From: an uncultured Acetatifactor sp.
GTDB taxonomy: Bacteria > Bacillota > Clostridia > Lachnospirales > Lachnospiraceae
NCBI GenBank assembly: GCA_910578815.1
Contig: CAJTSE010000007.1
Location: 133,385-197,384, forward strand
Direction of reading: 5' to 3'
Length of the DNA stretch: 64,000 nt
Made by a program: the position numbers and the translations under genes. Positions 42,369 to 51,541 of the stretch are shown in pieces. Below the pieces are notes generated by a model. The model had not been told where the DNA came from. It did not search any database and saw nothing but the letters and a program-made list of their open reading frames with translations. Each line of letters opens with the position of its first letter. The stretch's first letter is position 1.

Positions 42369-44585
42369 TTATTTCAAATTTTCTTCTACCTGTTCCAAAA
42401 GAATCTCTGTTTCCCGATCCTCAGGTACGCATCTGTATATCTGCAGTAAAATGTCTCTTGCTTCCCGATAAGCTCCCGCTGCCATTTTCTGCCTGACGAT
42501 GCCTTTCAGGGATTCAATCATCCGGGTCAGCTCTTTCTGAGCCGCCTCCGCCTCCCTGTTTCGCTGCTGTACCTCATCCCGAAGCAAGCCGGCATAATGT
42601 TCCACCGTCCCCCCCAGAAGCGGATAAATTCCCAGACAGCTTCTTACGGCTTCCAGTGTTTTCAGGTCATCTCCCTGTTTCCGGTATCCTTGCAAAGCCT
42701 TTAATCTCAATGCAAGCTGCAATTCCTCCTGCAAAACCTCCGGCCTCTCAGCAAGTGACTCTTCCTTGTAAAGCGGACCGTAAAAACCTATAATTTGGTC
42801 TGCATACTCCCAAAGCCTCTCTTCCAGTTCCTCCAATTCATACCCGGCTTCCTCGCAGCGATACAAAAGACCTTCCAGACATTTTATTCTAAGCAGCCCT
42901 GATCTGCTGTCTTCTCCTGCAATCCAGGATCCGGCTCTTTTCCCCCATTCCTGAATTTCATTAAGAGAGGCCTTCAGACACCAGTCTTCCAAACTATGCT
43001 TCCAGACAGGGTAATCCATATCGGCAAACAAGCTTTGCAGCGAAAGCCTCTGCCTCTCCGCCACCGCCCAGACTCCACTTCTGATCCTCAAAATCTCCTG
43101 GGGAAATCTCTTAAATATCTGTCGAAACAAATCTTCTATTTTCTCCGCACGTTCCGCCTCTGAAGCAATTCCCGGATCCCGTTCTGCCCACAAAATCCCG
43201 GCACATAAAGTATAACAATGGTCCCATTTCAAATCTGAGACAACCCGCATCATACGGCAAAGCTTTTCCTTCTCGCCGTCCTCTTCGTACCGGATCTCCG
43301 TTTCTAAAAATACCGCCATCATTTCCTGTATGCCCTGCTCTCTGGACACCAGCGTCTGAAGAATCCGCCCCCAAAGCGAGTGCCATGATACGCAGCTTAC
43401 GGCTTCCACAATATCCCGCTCCGCCTCCTGCTGATTTCGCAGTCTCTCATCCTGCCAGTTCGGAATGTAAAATGCCTCTTCCGCCAGCTCATAATCCTCC
43501 GTGCGGATCAAGGAACCCATCGTCAACAATACGGTACCCCAAAGAAGATTCTCCTGGAACACCGTAGCCGTAATCAAATCCGCTCCCATTTCCAAGGCCT
43601 TGCGGTTATCCTTTAGCCGCCGGTAACAGTCCAAATACTTTCTCATATATTTCCGACAGAGGGAATCTTTTTTAATGGTACCATAAAGTCTGGCCCCTGC
43701 CATATAGAAAAAACCTCTTGTAGGCTCCATGACGTCCGTCTGCAGCACAGACTCCGCCAAGGCCTTCTTTAGCCAAATCTCTGTTTCCTCATATCGTTCC
43801 ATCGTATGAAGGGCAACCAGCGCATAAGCATAGATGCACCCTACATATCGCGGCAGCACCAAAACTTCATTGATCTTATAGCGCTTTTCTTCCAGCCATT
43901 CCCTGGAACTTTGAAAGGCTTCCTCAAACTGCTTGTTGCCTAAATATTCCTGAACAAGCTGCATCGTCCATCGAGAATCGGCCGGATACTGCTCAATCAT
44001 CTCCAGAAGAGGCGCAACATTGCGCTCCGTATGTTTTTTCCTATCTTCATCATCCTTCCATGCATAGCCGTAATGATGGACAAAATCAGAAAATTCTTTT
44101 CGCGGCGGCTCATAAGTAGTTAAATATTCATGAACCTTTCCGATAAACATGGTTTCCGGCTCTATCCTGCACATTCGGGAGGGATAAGAGTCATTATAAA
44201 AGCGGCCTGCCAGATCTATATAGCTTCGCACCACATAGGAAGCGCTGTTATAATTTTTATACTCACCTGAGGTAAAAAAAGCTATGATTTCTTTTGGATC
44301 CTCAAACCACTCATCATCATCCAGATACAGAAACCATTCACCTCTGGCCTCCTTTAAACCTGCATTCCGAGCAGCAGCAAAATCATTGCACCAGGTAAAA
44401 TCAACAATCTTATCTGCATACTGCTCCGCCAAAGCCCGCTGCGCGGTATTACAGCCGGTATCCACCAGGATGATCTCACAGGAAAGCGCCTCCTTAAAAT
44501 AACGAAGTGATTCCAGACTTTTTTTCATCTCTTCCCGCCCGGAGACCAGCATGGATATAGACAGTAATACTTTTTTTCCCTTCAT
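42369..44585 (-). CDS. GT2 glycosyltransferase with long TPR region (flagellin-linked, paralogue)
   Basis: 738 residues, colinear over the full length with the protein at 38341-40560. GT2 domain about 1-200 ('LLSISMLVSGREEMKKSL', 'CEIILVDTGCN', 'WFLYLDDDEWFEDPKEI'), then helical TPR-like repeats ('QLVQEYLGNKQFEEAFQSS'). The N-terminal domain is much closer to the paralogue than the C-terminal part. It lies between the terminator of flagellin B and the promoter of flagellin A. Likely transfers sugar to flagellin; acceptor preference may differ from its paralogue. Confidence 0.87.
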   Translation of the reverse strand: MKGKKVLLSISMLVSGREEMKKSLESLRYFKEALSCEIILVDTGCNTAQRALAEQYADKIVDFTWCNDFAAARNAGLKEARGEWFLYLDDDEWFEDPKEIIAFFTSGEYKNYNSASYVVRSYIDLAGRFYNDSYPSRMCRIEPETMFIGKVHEYLTTYEPPRKEFSDFVHHYGYAWKDDEDRKKHTERNVAPLLEMIEQYPADSRWTMQLVQEYLGNKQFEEAFQSSREWLEEKRYKINEVLVLPRYVGCIYAYALVALHTMERYEETEIWLKKALAESVLQTDVMEPTRGFFYMAGARLYGTIKKDSLCRKYMRKYLDCYRRLKDNRKALEMGADLITATVFQENLLWGTVLLTMGSLIRTEDYELAEEAFYIPNWQDERLRNQQEAERDIVEAVSCVSWHSLWGRILQTLVSREQGIQEMMAVFLETEIRYEEDGEKEKLCRMMRVVSDLKWDHCYTLCAGILWAERDPGIASEAERAEKIEDLFRQIFKRFPQEILRIRSGVWAVAERQRLSLQSLFADMDYPVWKHSLEDWCLKASLNEIQEWGKRAGSWIAGEDSRSGLLRIKCLEGLLYRCEEAGYELEELEERLWEYADQIIGFYGPLYKEESLAERPEVLQEELQLALRLKALQGYRKQGDDLKTLEAVRSCLGIYPLLGGTVEHYAGLLRDEVQQRNREAEAAQKELTRMIESLKGIVRQKMAAGAYREARDILLQIYRCVPEDRETEILLEQVEENLK

Positions 44586-44625
44586 CGTTTCGGATTCCTT
44601 TCCGGTTGTCTTAAAAAATCAGTTT

Positions 44626-44660
44626 AAAAGGCTGCCCAGCCGCAAGGGCCGGGCAGCCTT
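44626..44660 (-). terminator. Terminator of flagellin gene B
   Basis: Minus strand AAGGCTGCCC pairs with GGGCAGCCTT around GGCCCTTGCGGCT and is followed by TTAAA. It is 32 bases after the flagellin B stop. Confidence 0.8.
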
Positions 44661-44691
44661 GAATACTACCTTACCAAACTATGCTGAAACC

Positions 44692-46179
44692 TTAGCCAAG
44701 CAGGGAAAGAACGCCCTGATTGCTCTGGTTTGCCTGTGCCAGCATGGACTGGCCAGCCTGTGACAGAATGTTCTGGTTCGAGTACTTCACCATCTCGGAA
44801 GCCATATCCGTATCGCGGATAGCGGATTCTGCACTGGTGGTGTTCTCTACAACGTTGTCCAGGTTGTTGATGGTGTGCTCCAGACGGTTCTGAACTGCAC
44901 CCAAGGTAGAACGCTGTGCGGATACCTTGGTGATAGCTGCCTTGATCTTCTCAATAGAATCCAGTGCCTTGCTGTCATCGGTGCCATCCATCTTCAGGCC
45001 GTTGATTCCTAAGCCCTTGGAGCTCATGGACTCAATGTTCATGGTGATCTGGTTGTTGCTGGTAGCGTCTGCACCTACATGAAGGCCTACCGTCAATGCG
45101 CCTACCTTATCACGAACTGCCTTCACCTGAGCTGACTCCAGTGTGGTCAGGTTGCCTACTGCATCATATACAGGAGCTGCACTTGCAGAAGGATTGGTGG
45201 TTACAGCCGTTCCGTTGTCTGCATTGTAAGAGCTGAAGTAATTGTGCAGATCGTTAGCGGAAATCTTGTTGCCGTCCTTGTCATAGTATGCTGCTGCAGA
45301 AGAGGTATCAGCTGCTGCGGTAACAGCCTTTGCATTCATCACTGCGGAAGCACTTACGCTGCCTGCAGTTGCGCTTGCGGATACGGTCCAACCAGCCACC
45401 TTGATAGTAGCCAGCTTGTTGCCGCTCTTATCCTGAATCTCAAAGGTTCCGTTTCCAGCGCTGACTGTTGCAACATTGAAGGCTTCCTTTGCGGAACCAT
45501 TCAGCTCAAAGCCATAAAGCCTTGCTTCAGCCCCAGGAGTTGCCTTGTTTGCATTCCAATCCTGCTTTCCGGATGCAGTAACACCGTAATCACGCAGTGC
45601 TCTGAGCAGTTCGTTCTGAGCATCGGAGTTAGTTGCAGTAGCGGTTGCCATAGTAACTGTCACGGTGAAATTCGTGCTGGGATCTGCATCAAAGGTAGCT
45701 GTTCCAGCCTTAGCAGTAACTGCTGTCATATAGCTGTAGGTATAGCCCTTAGGCGCATCCTTGTCACCCTTCAACAGATAGGTCTCGTTGAACTTGGTGG
45801 TTTCTGCCACACGGTCGATCTCGGTGGTCAGCTGGTCGATTTCAGACTGGATCGCTGTACGGTCAGAAGTAGAGTTTGTGCCGTTTGCTGCCTTAACTGC
45901 CAGCTCGTTCATTCTCTGAAGCATGTCATGTACTTCTGTCAGAGCGCCTTCAGCGGTCTGCACTGCAGAGATACCATCCTGAGCGTTAGCAGAAGCCTGT
46001 GTCAGACCTCTGATCTGCTTTCTCATCTTCTCGGAAATAGCCAGGCCTGCTGCATCATCTGCTGCACGGTTGATCTTATAACCGGATGAAAGCTTCTCAG
46101 TGGATTTTGCCTGTGCTGCAGAAGTTAAGCCAAGCATTCTGTTAGAATTCATAGCTGTGAGATTGTGTTGTACTACCAT
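44692..46179 (-). CDS. fliC: Flagellin B (near-duplicate of flagellin A)
   Basis: 495 residues. It differs from flagellin A by about four residues, all in the central domain (for example GAGTF/GNGTF, LASITV/LATIKV, DTASA/DTSSA). At DNA level, long stretches toward both ends are identical while changes cluster in about 300 bases near 45229-45535 and in the first 35 bases. Domain make-up as in flagellin A. It has its own sigma-28 promoter, leader and terminator, and the ribosome site carries the same CAAGGAGGAA motif. Confidence 0.97.
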   Translation of the reverse strand: MVVQHNLTAMNSNRMLGLTSAAQAKSTEKLSSGYKINRAADDAAGLAISEKMRKQIRGLTQASANAQDGISAVQTAEGALTEVHDMLQRMNELAVKAANGTNSTSDRTAIQSEIDQLTTEIDRVAETTKFNETYLLKGDKDAPKGYTYSYMTAVTAKAGTATFDADPSTNFTVTVTMATATATNSDAQNELLRALRDYGVTASGKQDWNANKATPGAEARLYGFELNGSAKEAFNVATVSAGNGTFEIQDKSGNKLATIKVAGWTVSASATAGSVSASAVMNAKAVTAAADTSSAAAYYDKDGNKISANDLHNYFSSYNADNGTAVTTNPSASAAPVYDAVGNLTTLESAQVKAVRDKVGALTVGLHVGADATSNNQITMNIESMSSKGLGINGLKMDGTDDSKALDSIEKIKAAITKVSAQRSTLGAVQNRLEHTINNLDNVVENTTSAESAIRDTDMASEMVKYSNQNILSQAGQSMLAQANQSNQGVLSLLG

Positions 46180-46352
46180 AGTATATTCCTCCTTGAATAT
46201 ATTTGCCGCTTCCCTGCGGCTGATTTTTTACCACGGCAATGTCAGTTCCGGGCTCGCACTTCCCATTGCTTTCACTGCCCTGTTCCTCCCTCCCCTTAAG
46301 GGTGCGATCCTTTCGAAGAAAGCGGCGTGTAAGACGGGATACACCTTACCTG
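46180..46352 (-). promoter_or_regulatory. Structured 5' leader of flagellin B with CsrA-type site
   Basis: Related to the flagellin A leader but diverged: the 29-base block (46235-46263), the CCGC-GGGAA-GCGG hairpin and the ATTCAAGGAGGAA ribosome-site motif (46186-46198) are kept, while the rest differs. This pattern of conserved islands suggests functional RNA. Confidence 0.55.
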
Positions 46353-46358
46353 ATACAT

Positions 46359-46385
46359 ATATCGGTCTTTCTTTTTCAGACTTTA
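46359..46385 (-). promoter_or_regulatory. Sigma-28 promoter of flagellin B
   Basis: Minus strand TAAA (46382-46385), 15-base spacer, ACCGATAT (46359-46366). Confidence 0.85.
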
Positions 46386-46405
46386 GTCCAAAATAAAAAA
46401 ATATC

Positions 46406-46441
46406 AAAAAAATCCGCCCGGCTTCTACAGCCGAGCGGATT
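46406..46441 (-). terminator. Terminator of flagellin gene C
   Basis: Minus strand AATCCGCTCGGCT pairs with AGCCGGGCGGATT (one mismatch) and is followed by TTTTT. It lies 22 bases after the flagellin C stop and 20 bases before the flagellin B promoter. Confidence 0.88.
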
Positions 46442-46462
46442 GCCTGTTTTACTTAATACATT

Positions 46463-47956
46463 TTAACCCAACAGGGAAAGCACACCCTGATTTGCCTGAT
46501 TTGCCTGTGCCAGCATAGACTGACCGGCCTGTGCAAGAATGTTTCCGTTGGAATACTGTACCATCTCGGAAGCCATATCCGTATCACGGATCGCGGATTC
46601 CGCACTGGTGGTGTTCTCCACGACATTATCCAAATTGCTGATAGCATGCTCTAACCTATTCTGAATAGCACCCAGTTCGGAACGCTGTGCAGATACCTTT
46701 GTAATGGCTGCCTTGACCTTCTCAATGGACTCCAGCGCATTCTCATCATTCGTACCATTCATTTTCAAACCATTAATACCAAGACCCTTGGAATTCATCG
46801 CCTTCAGGTTTAACTGAATCTGATTATTGCTGGTTGCATCAGCACCTACATGAAGACCGATGGTAAGCGTGCCGATCTGATCCCGTACAGCCTTAATCTC
46901 TGTGCTGTCCAACTGCGTCAGATTACCCACTGCATCATAAACCGGAGCCGCCATTGCCGCAGGATTTGTCGTAACGGATGTACCGTTATTCGGATTAAAG
47001 GTAGTAAAATAATTTCCCAAGTCATTGGTGGAAATCTTATTTCCATCTTTATCATAATATGCCGCATCGGCATCTGCGCTGCCGGTTGCAGTTACAGATT
47101 TAGCATTCATTACGGCAGATGCACTGATCGTACCTGACTCTGCAGTTGCGGTGGGTGCCCAGCCGGCAACGGTGATCTCTGCCAGCTTGTTGCCGCTCTT
47201 ATCCTGAATCTCAAAGGTTCCTGCCCCGGCGCTGACCGTAGCTACATTGAATGCTTCCTTAGCAGCCCCGTTCAATTCAAAGGAATAAAGCTTGGCATCT
47301 GCTACCGGTGTTGCCAGACTGGTATTCCAGATCTGCTTTCCGGACGCGGTAACTCCATAATCCCGAAGCGCCCTGATCAATTCATTCTGGGCATCCGCAT
47401 TGTTCTTTGTAGTAGTTGCTACTGTAAACTTTACGGTAAATCCTGTACTGGGATCAGCATCAAAAGTAGCTGTGCCGGCAGTAGCATGTGCCGTTCCCAT
47501 GGTCAGATAGCTGTACGTATATCCCTTCGGTGCATCCTTATCGCCCTTCAGCAGATATGTCTCATTAAACTTGGTGGTTTCCGCTACACGGTCAATCTCG
47601 GTAGTCAGCTGATCAATCTCCTGCTGAATAGCGTCACGGTCAGAAGTGGAATTGGTTCCGTTTGCCGCCTTTACCGCCAGCTCGTTCATTCTCTGGAGCA
47701 TATCATGCACTTCGGTCAATGCACCCTCTGCAGTCTGTACTGCGGAAATACCGTCCTGCGCGTTAGCAGAAGCCTGTGCCAGACCTCTGATCTGCTTTCT
47801 CATTTTCTCGGAAATTGCCAGACCTGCTGCATCATCCGCAGCGCGGTTAATTCTATAACCGGAAGATAACTTCTCGGTGGACTTAGCCTGCTTCTTGCTG
47901 GTAATGCCCAGCATCCTGTTGGAATTCATCGCTGTCAAATTGTGTTGTACTACCAT
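46463..47956 (-). CDS. fliC: Flagellin C (diverged paralogue)
   Basis: 497 residues. Same N- and C-terminal D0/D1 architecture as A and B, but with many substitutions throughout ('[18 protein letters not shown]', '[17 protein letters not shown]' region, '[12 protein letters not shown]'). The central domain is recognisably the same type. Start ATG 47956 has AAGGAGG nine bases upstream; the frame extends further up but no start fits there. It is single-gene, with its own sigma-28 promoter and terminator, and probably forms a segment of the filament distinct from A/B. Confidence 0.97.
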   Translation of the reverse strand: MVVQHNLTAMNSNRMLGITSKKQAKSTEKLSSGYRINRAADDAAGLAISEKMRKQIRGLAQASANAQDGISAVQTAEGALTEVHDMLQRMNELAVKAANGTNSTSDRDAIQQEIDQLTTEIDRVAETTKFNETYLLKGDKDAPKGYTYSYLTMGTAHATAGTATFDADPSTGFTVKFTVATTTKNNADAQNELIRALRDYGVTASGKQIWNTSLATPVADAKLYSFELNGAAKEAFNVATVSAGAGTFEIQDKSGNKLAEITVAGWAPTATAESGTISASAVMNAKSVTATGSADADAAYYDKDGNKISTNDLGNYFTTFNPNNGTSVTTNPAAMAAPVYDAVGNLTQLDSTEIKAVRDQIGTLTIGLHVGADATSNNQIQLNLKAMNSKGLGINGLKMNGTNDENALESIEKVKAAITKVSAQRSELGAIQNRLEHAISNLDNVVENTTSAESAIRDTDMASEMVQYSNGNILAQAGQSMLAQANQANQGVLSLLG

Positions 47957-48071
47957 TTTACTTTTCCTCCTTGAATTTGAATCAGCGTCCCTGCTGCTAT
48001 CTTCCACTGTTATTTTCGGTTCAATCCTTTGAATCCTGATACAGTCTCTTGTGACTGCCTGTCTGCTAAAT

Positions 48072-48098
48072 ATATCGACACCATTTTTCATAACTTTA
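48072..48098 (-). promoter_or_regulatory. Sigma-28 promoter of flagellin C
   Basis: Minus strand TAAA (48095-48098), 15-base spacer, GTCGATAT (48072-48079), one base off the consensus -10. Confidence 0.8.
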
Positions 48099-48128
48099 GA
48101 GCAAAAATTAAAAAAATGGAAATTTTTA

Positions 48129-48187
48129 AAAAAAAAACCGATGTTTCGCCGCTAAAAGCTTTTGCCGCGATTTCATCGGTTTTTTTA
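48129..48187 (-). terminator. Terminator of the late flagellar operon
   Basis: Minus strand ACCGATGAAATCGCGGC pairs with GCGGCGAAACATCGGT (internal loop) and is followed by ten T. It closes the flgM to fliT-like operon 46 bases after its last stop. Confidence 0.9.
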
Positions 48188-48233
48188 TTCTTTCGGTCCG
48201 CTTGATACAGCTATTTATGCGTACCGTTCTGGC

Positions 48234-48710
48234 TCATTGCTTGTTATCCAAAAACTGGGGCGATGCTGCATTGGTATTACTCATGCTTCTGTAATAATCA
48301 AATGCCGCCTTGGAAGTCTTCCGGCTCTGCGCAAGATTGGCGCGTTCCCTGCGGAAATAATCCTCAACCAGCTTTTTATTGCGGGTCTCCTGGGCCTGGA
48401 TCGTTACACTCTCCTCCGTCACTCTGGTCACCAGTTCTTGAAGCCGACTGATCTGTGCTGCATATTTCTCCCTATTGCCCTCCAGCTCCTGTGAAACATT
48501 TCTGTACAAAGTTTCAAAACCATTGTCCAGTGCCGTAAGTTCTTCGATCAGTTTATCCTTTTTATCTACATACTCATCAAATTTTTCCAGCTCCACTGCC
48601 GGAGCCTGAAAAATCTTCTGCTGTTCCGTACTGTATTCCTGAAGCTGCTGCATAATCTGCAACTTTTTCTCCAGGCTCTCTTCCAGGACCTTCAGATAAT
48701 TCTCCGTCAT
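48234..48710 (-). CDS. Flagellar chaperone-like protein, FliT/FlgN type
   Basis: 158 residues, almost all charged amphipathic helix with heptads (about 1-135), then a short polar tail. Position directly after fliS, where fliT lies in many genomes, and the length suggest a FliT-type export chaperone, probably for FliD. Sequence similarity to FliT is too weak to name it. Last gene of the operon. Confidence 0.65.
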   Translation of the reverse strand: MTENYLKVLEESLEKKLQIMQQLQEYSTEQQKIFQAPAVELEKFDEYVDKKDKLIEELTALDNGFETLYRNVSQELEGNREKYAAQISRLQELVTRVTEESVTIQAQETRNKKLVEDYFRRERANLAQSRKTSKAAFDYYRSMSNTNAASPQFLDNKQ

Positions 48711-48722
48711 TACTCCCCGCCT

Positions 48723-49097
48723 TTACTGTTTATTCTGCGCCATTACCTGCTTCCAGGTATCCCGCATATCGCGAAGATGCTGGTTCACCTCTTCCAGGAT
48801 TTCCTTATCCTTCTTGATATTAGCCTGGGTCAGCCTCTGAGCAAGATAGGTATAAACTCTCTCAAAATCCTGTGCCACCGGATATTTCATATCCAGCGTC
48901 TGGCGGAAGTAGTCAATGATGCGCTCCGTTTTAATAATATTGTTGTGCGCCTTCTCAATATCCTTCTGCTCCACCGCGACAATGGCAATATTACAAAATT
49001 TGATAGCCCCTTCGTAAAGCATCAGGGTAAGCTCCGCAGGAGAAGCAGTCAGAATCTTGCTGTTGTTATATTGCGCGTATGCACTGGGTAATGCCAT
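48723..49097 (-). CDS. fliS: Flagellin export chaperone FliS
   Basis: 124 residues: 'YAQYNNSKILTASPAELTLM', 'LYEGAIKFCNIA' and 'ERIIDYFRQTLDM' are the FliS signature segments. It binds the C-terminal helix of flagellin in the cytoplasm and keeps it unfolded for secretion. In Firmicutes it also helps free FliW. Located between fliD and the FliT-like gene. Confidence 0.96.
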   Translation of the reverse strand: MALPSAYAQYNNSKILTASPAELTLMLYEGAIKFCNIAIVAVEQKDIEKAHNNIIKTERIIDYFRQTLDMKYPVAQDFERVYTYLAQRLTQANIKKDKEILEEVNQHLRDMRDTWKQVMAQNKQ

Positions 49098-49136
49098 AGC
49101 CTTATCCTGCCTTTCTGTAAATAGTGTCTTAAAAAA

Positions 49137-50759
49137 TTACTGCCCGCCAAGTAAAGCCGTTACCGCGCTGGCATTCTGCTGCATCTTTGCCATAGCAGTT
49201 TCCATGGCTGCAAACTTAGCATACCACTTATCCTCATAATCCGCCAGCTTTTTCTCTTCATCCTTAATCTTGGACTTGAAATCATCATAGTCGCTCTTCA
49301 TCTTCTTATCATCGTAGAAGCTTCCGAAGCTCCTGTAGCCCTCAACAGCCTTGGACTGATTATTCATCTCAGTATAAAGACTCTGAGTCAGCTGTGAGAA
49401 GAAAGAAATAACAGTGTCCGGATCTGAAGCAATCATACTCTTTAACTTATCCTGTTTCGCTGAAAAATCCACGTCATCCGCATCTCCGCAGATATGATAA
49501 GCGTTTCTCTCATTATCTGTAGCATTAAAATAGTTCGCTGTCTCAATGCCGAAATTAGCAAGGTACAGCGTCTTTCCATTAACTGAAAAGCCGCTCATCA
49601 TCACCTTTTTTATCGCAGAGCTGACAGTGCCTAAGCCGCTGTCTCTGCGAAGCAGGGAATCCTTGATCTTCTGCTCATACTTTTCGATCTCGGACTCTGA
49701 CATATTGCTCTTCTCTTCGTCGGAAAGCGGCTCATATCCCTTAGCCGACTCCCCATTGTACAGCTTATCCATCTCATTAATGATTTCATTGTAAGACTTA
49801 AAGAAGTCTTTAATCATATTATAGATGCCGTCTGTATCCCGCTGGGTAGTAAGAGTAATCTTTTCTCCATTCGTCTTGCTATGAGCAGTAATGGTCAGCC
49901 CATTGACCTCAAAGGTATTGTGAGTATTGGTGTAATCTACGCCATTTAAAGTAATCTTGGCATCCTGTCCTTTAATCATTGTAGCCACGCCGCCAAGCCC
50001 TGACGTTTCATTTTCTCCGTCAACCACTTTTTCCACAGTCAATCCAAGAGCGCTTAAAACTCCATTATCGGGTGCATCTTCATACTCCCACTTAAGTTCC
50101 TCCCCTTCTTCTCCCGTTCCGACCAGTACCTTCTTGGCACTTGTAAACTCAAAGTTCCCTGCCGCTCCGGATTCCTTTGCGCTGATATAAAATCTCTTCT
50201 GAGTGGTATCAAAATTAGCATTCAAGCCTGCATTCTTCAGCTGGCTCAACACTTCAGAAACCGTTGTGCTGCTGGTTACGTCAATTCCCGTAACTTTTGC
50301 GTCATCACCGGATCCTACTGTCACCTTAAAGGACTTGGTCTCGTCCCCGTCAAAATTCATCAGATTGCCCATGATGGTATCGGTGCTTACACCGGCGCCT
50401 GAAATGCCTTCTTTGAAGGAAACCTTGCCGCCTGTCATGTACGCAGTCTTTGCCAACTGATGAATTTCCAGTTCCTGCACACCCTCTACCGCGCCGTCTC
50501 CGGTGAGCACACTGACAGCACTATCATTAGATGACTTCGTTGCCTTTTTTGCATAACCGCTGCTAAAACGCAAGTCCTGCAGCTTGGACTGCAGCGTCTT
50601 TAACTTGGAATTTAAGCCCTTCCAAATCTCCTGCTTCCAGCCCAGCTTGGTTTGGCTGTTCTTTACCTTGGTTACCTTATTGCTTCTGGCTTCTACCAGC
50701 TGCTGTACGATACTCTCCGTATCCATACCGGACATCAGTCCGCTCAATCTCATTGCCAT
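49137..50759 (-). CDS. fliD: Flagellar filament cap protein
   Basis: 540 residues. N-terminal 'MAMRLSGLMSGMDTESIVQQ' and 'KLGWKQEIWKGLNSKLKTLQ' and a C-terminal coiled coil ('DDFKSKIKDEEKKLADYEDK', 'MQQNASAVTALLGG') are typical of FliD (HAP2). The caps form at the filament tip and fold incoming flagellin. The ribosome site GGAGGA lies 8 bases before the ATG. Preceded by flaG, followed by fliS, the usual order. Confidence 0.97.
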   Translation of the reverse strand: MAMRLSGLMSGMDTESIVQQLVEARSNKVTKVKNSQTKLGWKQEIWKGLNSKLKTLQSKLQDLRFSSGYAKKATKSSNDSAVSVLTGDGAVEGVQELEIHQLAKTAYMTGGKVSFKEGISGAGVSTDTIMGNLMNFDGDETKSFKVTVGSGDDAKVTGIDVTSSTTVSEVLSQLKNAGLNANFDTTQKRFYISAKESGAAGNFEFTSAKKVLVGTGEEGEELKWEYEDAPDNGVLSALGLTVEKVVDGENETSGLGGVATMIKGQDAKITLNGVDYTNTHNTFEVNGLTITAHSKTNGEKITLTTQRDTDGIYNMIKDFFKSYNEIINEMDKLYNGESAKGYEPLSDEEKSNMSESEIEKYEQKIKDSLLRRDSGLGTVSSAIKKVMMSGFSVNGKTLYLANFGIETANYFNATDNERNAYHICGDADDVDFSAKQDKLKSMIASDPDTVISFFSQLTQSLYTEMNNQSKAVEGYRSFGSFYDDKKMKSDYDDFKSKIKDEEKKLADYEDKWYAKFAAMETAMAKMQQNASAVTALLGGQ

Positions 50760-50780
50760 AACATTGTCCTCCCGATTTAT

Positions 50781-51215
50781 TTATCGCTTCTCGTCTACCA
50801 GAATACCTGCCATATCCCAAACCTTGGCTATCATATCCAAAGTCTTCTCAGGCGGAAGCTCCTTGATAACTTCCTTGGTATCCTTGTCTACAATTTTTAT
50901 GGTGACACGGTTGGTCGCCTCATGAATGCCAAAAATAGCCTCTGAATTTCCGATCTTTTTATTCAGCTGCTCTACAGCCTTGCGAATCTGCTCGTTGGTC
51001 GGCTGCTGGCTCTTTCCCTGCTGCTCACCGTTTTCAGCCTGCCCTTTTTCCTTGGTATTTTCGACCACACTCGTGGTCCGGTCCACCTGTTCCGCCACCT
51101 GCACACTACTGTCTGCACTCTCCGGTTTTTCCGTCTGCACAGGCGCCTGAGTTCTCTGTACTACACTTCCCTGTGCCTGTACTGTCATCATACTTGAAAT
51201 TGGTTCAATTCCCAT
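50781..51215 (-). CDS. flaG: FlaG-family flagellar protein
   Basis: 144 residues. The N-terminal 85 are low-complexity Gln/Glu/Pro-rich; the C-terminal 60 form the FlaG domain ('QLNKKIGNSEAIFGIHEATN', 'IVDKDTKEVIKELPPEKTLD'). FlaG proteins affect filament length. Immediately upstream of fliD. Start chosen at the third Met position (51215) because of the GGAGGTGGG ribosome site upstream; the longer form adds three residues. Confidence 0.9.
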   Translation of the reverse strand: MGIEPISSMMTVQAQGSVVQRTQAPVQTEKPESADSSVQVAEQVDRTTSVVENTKEKGQAENGEQQGKSQQPTNEQIRKAVEQLNKKIGNSEAIFGIHEATNRVTIKIVDKDTKEVIKELPPEKTLDMIAKVWDMAGILVDEKR

Positions 51216-51321
51216 TTTACCCACCTCCGTGTGAAATCTGTTTCCTCAGTATCTAATTCCTTTATCGGAAAAAGTGAACAAAAAATTAACAGGATAACAG
51301 CGAAAAACTTTAAAACTGTTC

Positions 51322-51540
51322 TCAGCCCAGCAGGTTTTTCAATGCTTCCATGCCTTCCACGCTGACCGCGTCTTTATTTGCATTCTGAATCTGTATATAT
51401 ACTTCCTTACGATATATGGGCACCTCCTTGGGAGCGGAAATGCCTATCTTGACTTGATCACCCTTGACCTCAAGGATGGTGACCTCGATGTTGTTGTTGA
51501 TAATCAGTGCTTCATTTTTCTTTCTGGATAACGCCAGCAT
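51322..51540 (-). CDS. csrA: Carbon storage regulator CsrA (flagellin translation repressor)
   Basis: 72 residues: 'MLALSRKKNEALIINNNIEV', 'VKGDQVKIGISAPKEVPIYR' with the RNA-contacting Arg near 44. It binds GGA motifs in mRNA leaders as a dimer; in Firmicutes the main target is the flagellin ribosome site. The ATG follows the fliW stop by one base, so the antagonist FliW and CsrA are co-translated. The three flagellin leaders here all carry a fitting GGA site. Confidence 0.96.
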   Translation of the reverse strand: MLALSRKKNEALIINNNIEVTILEVKGDQVKIGISAPKEVPIYRKEVYIQIQNANKDAVSVEGMEALKNLLG

Positions 51541-51541
51541 C

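Noticed and set aside
45244..46089. 281-codon cysteine-rich plus-strand frame opposite flagellin B
   Set aside because: It is the complement of conserved flagellin coding sequence; the same frame is interrupted opposite flagellin A, so it is not under coding selection.
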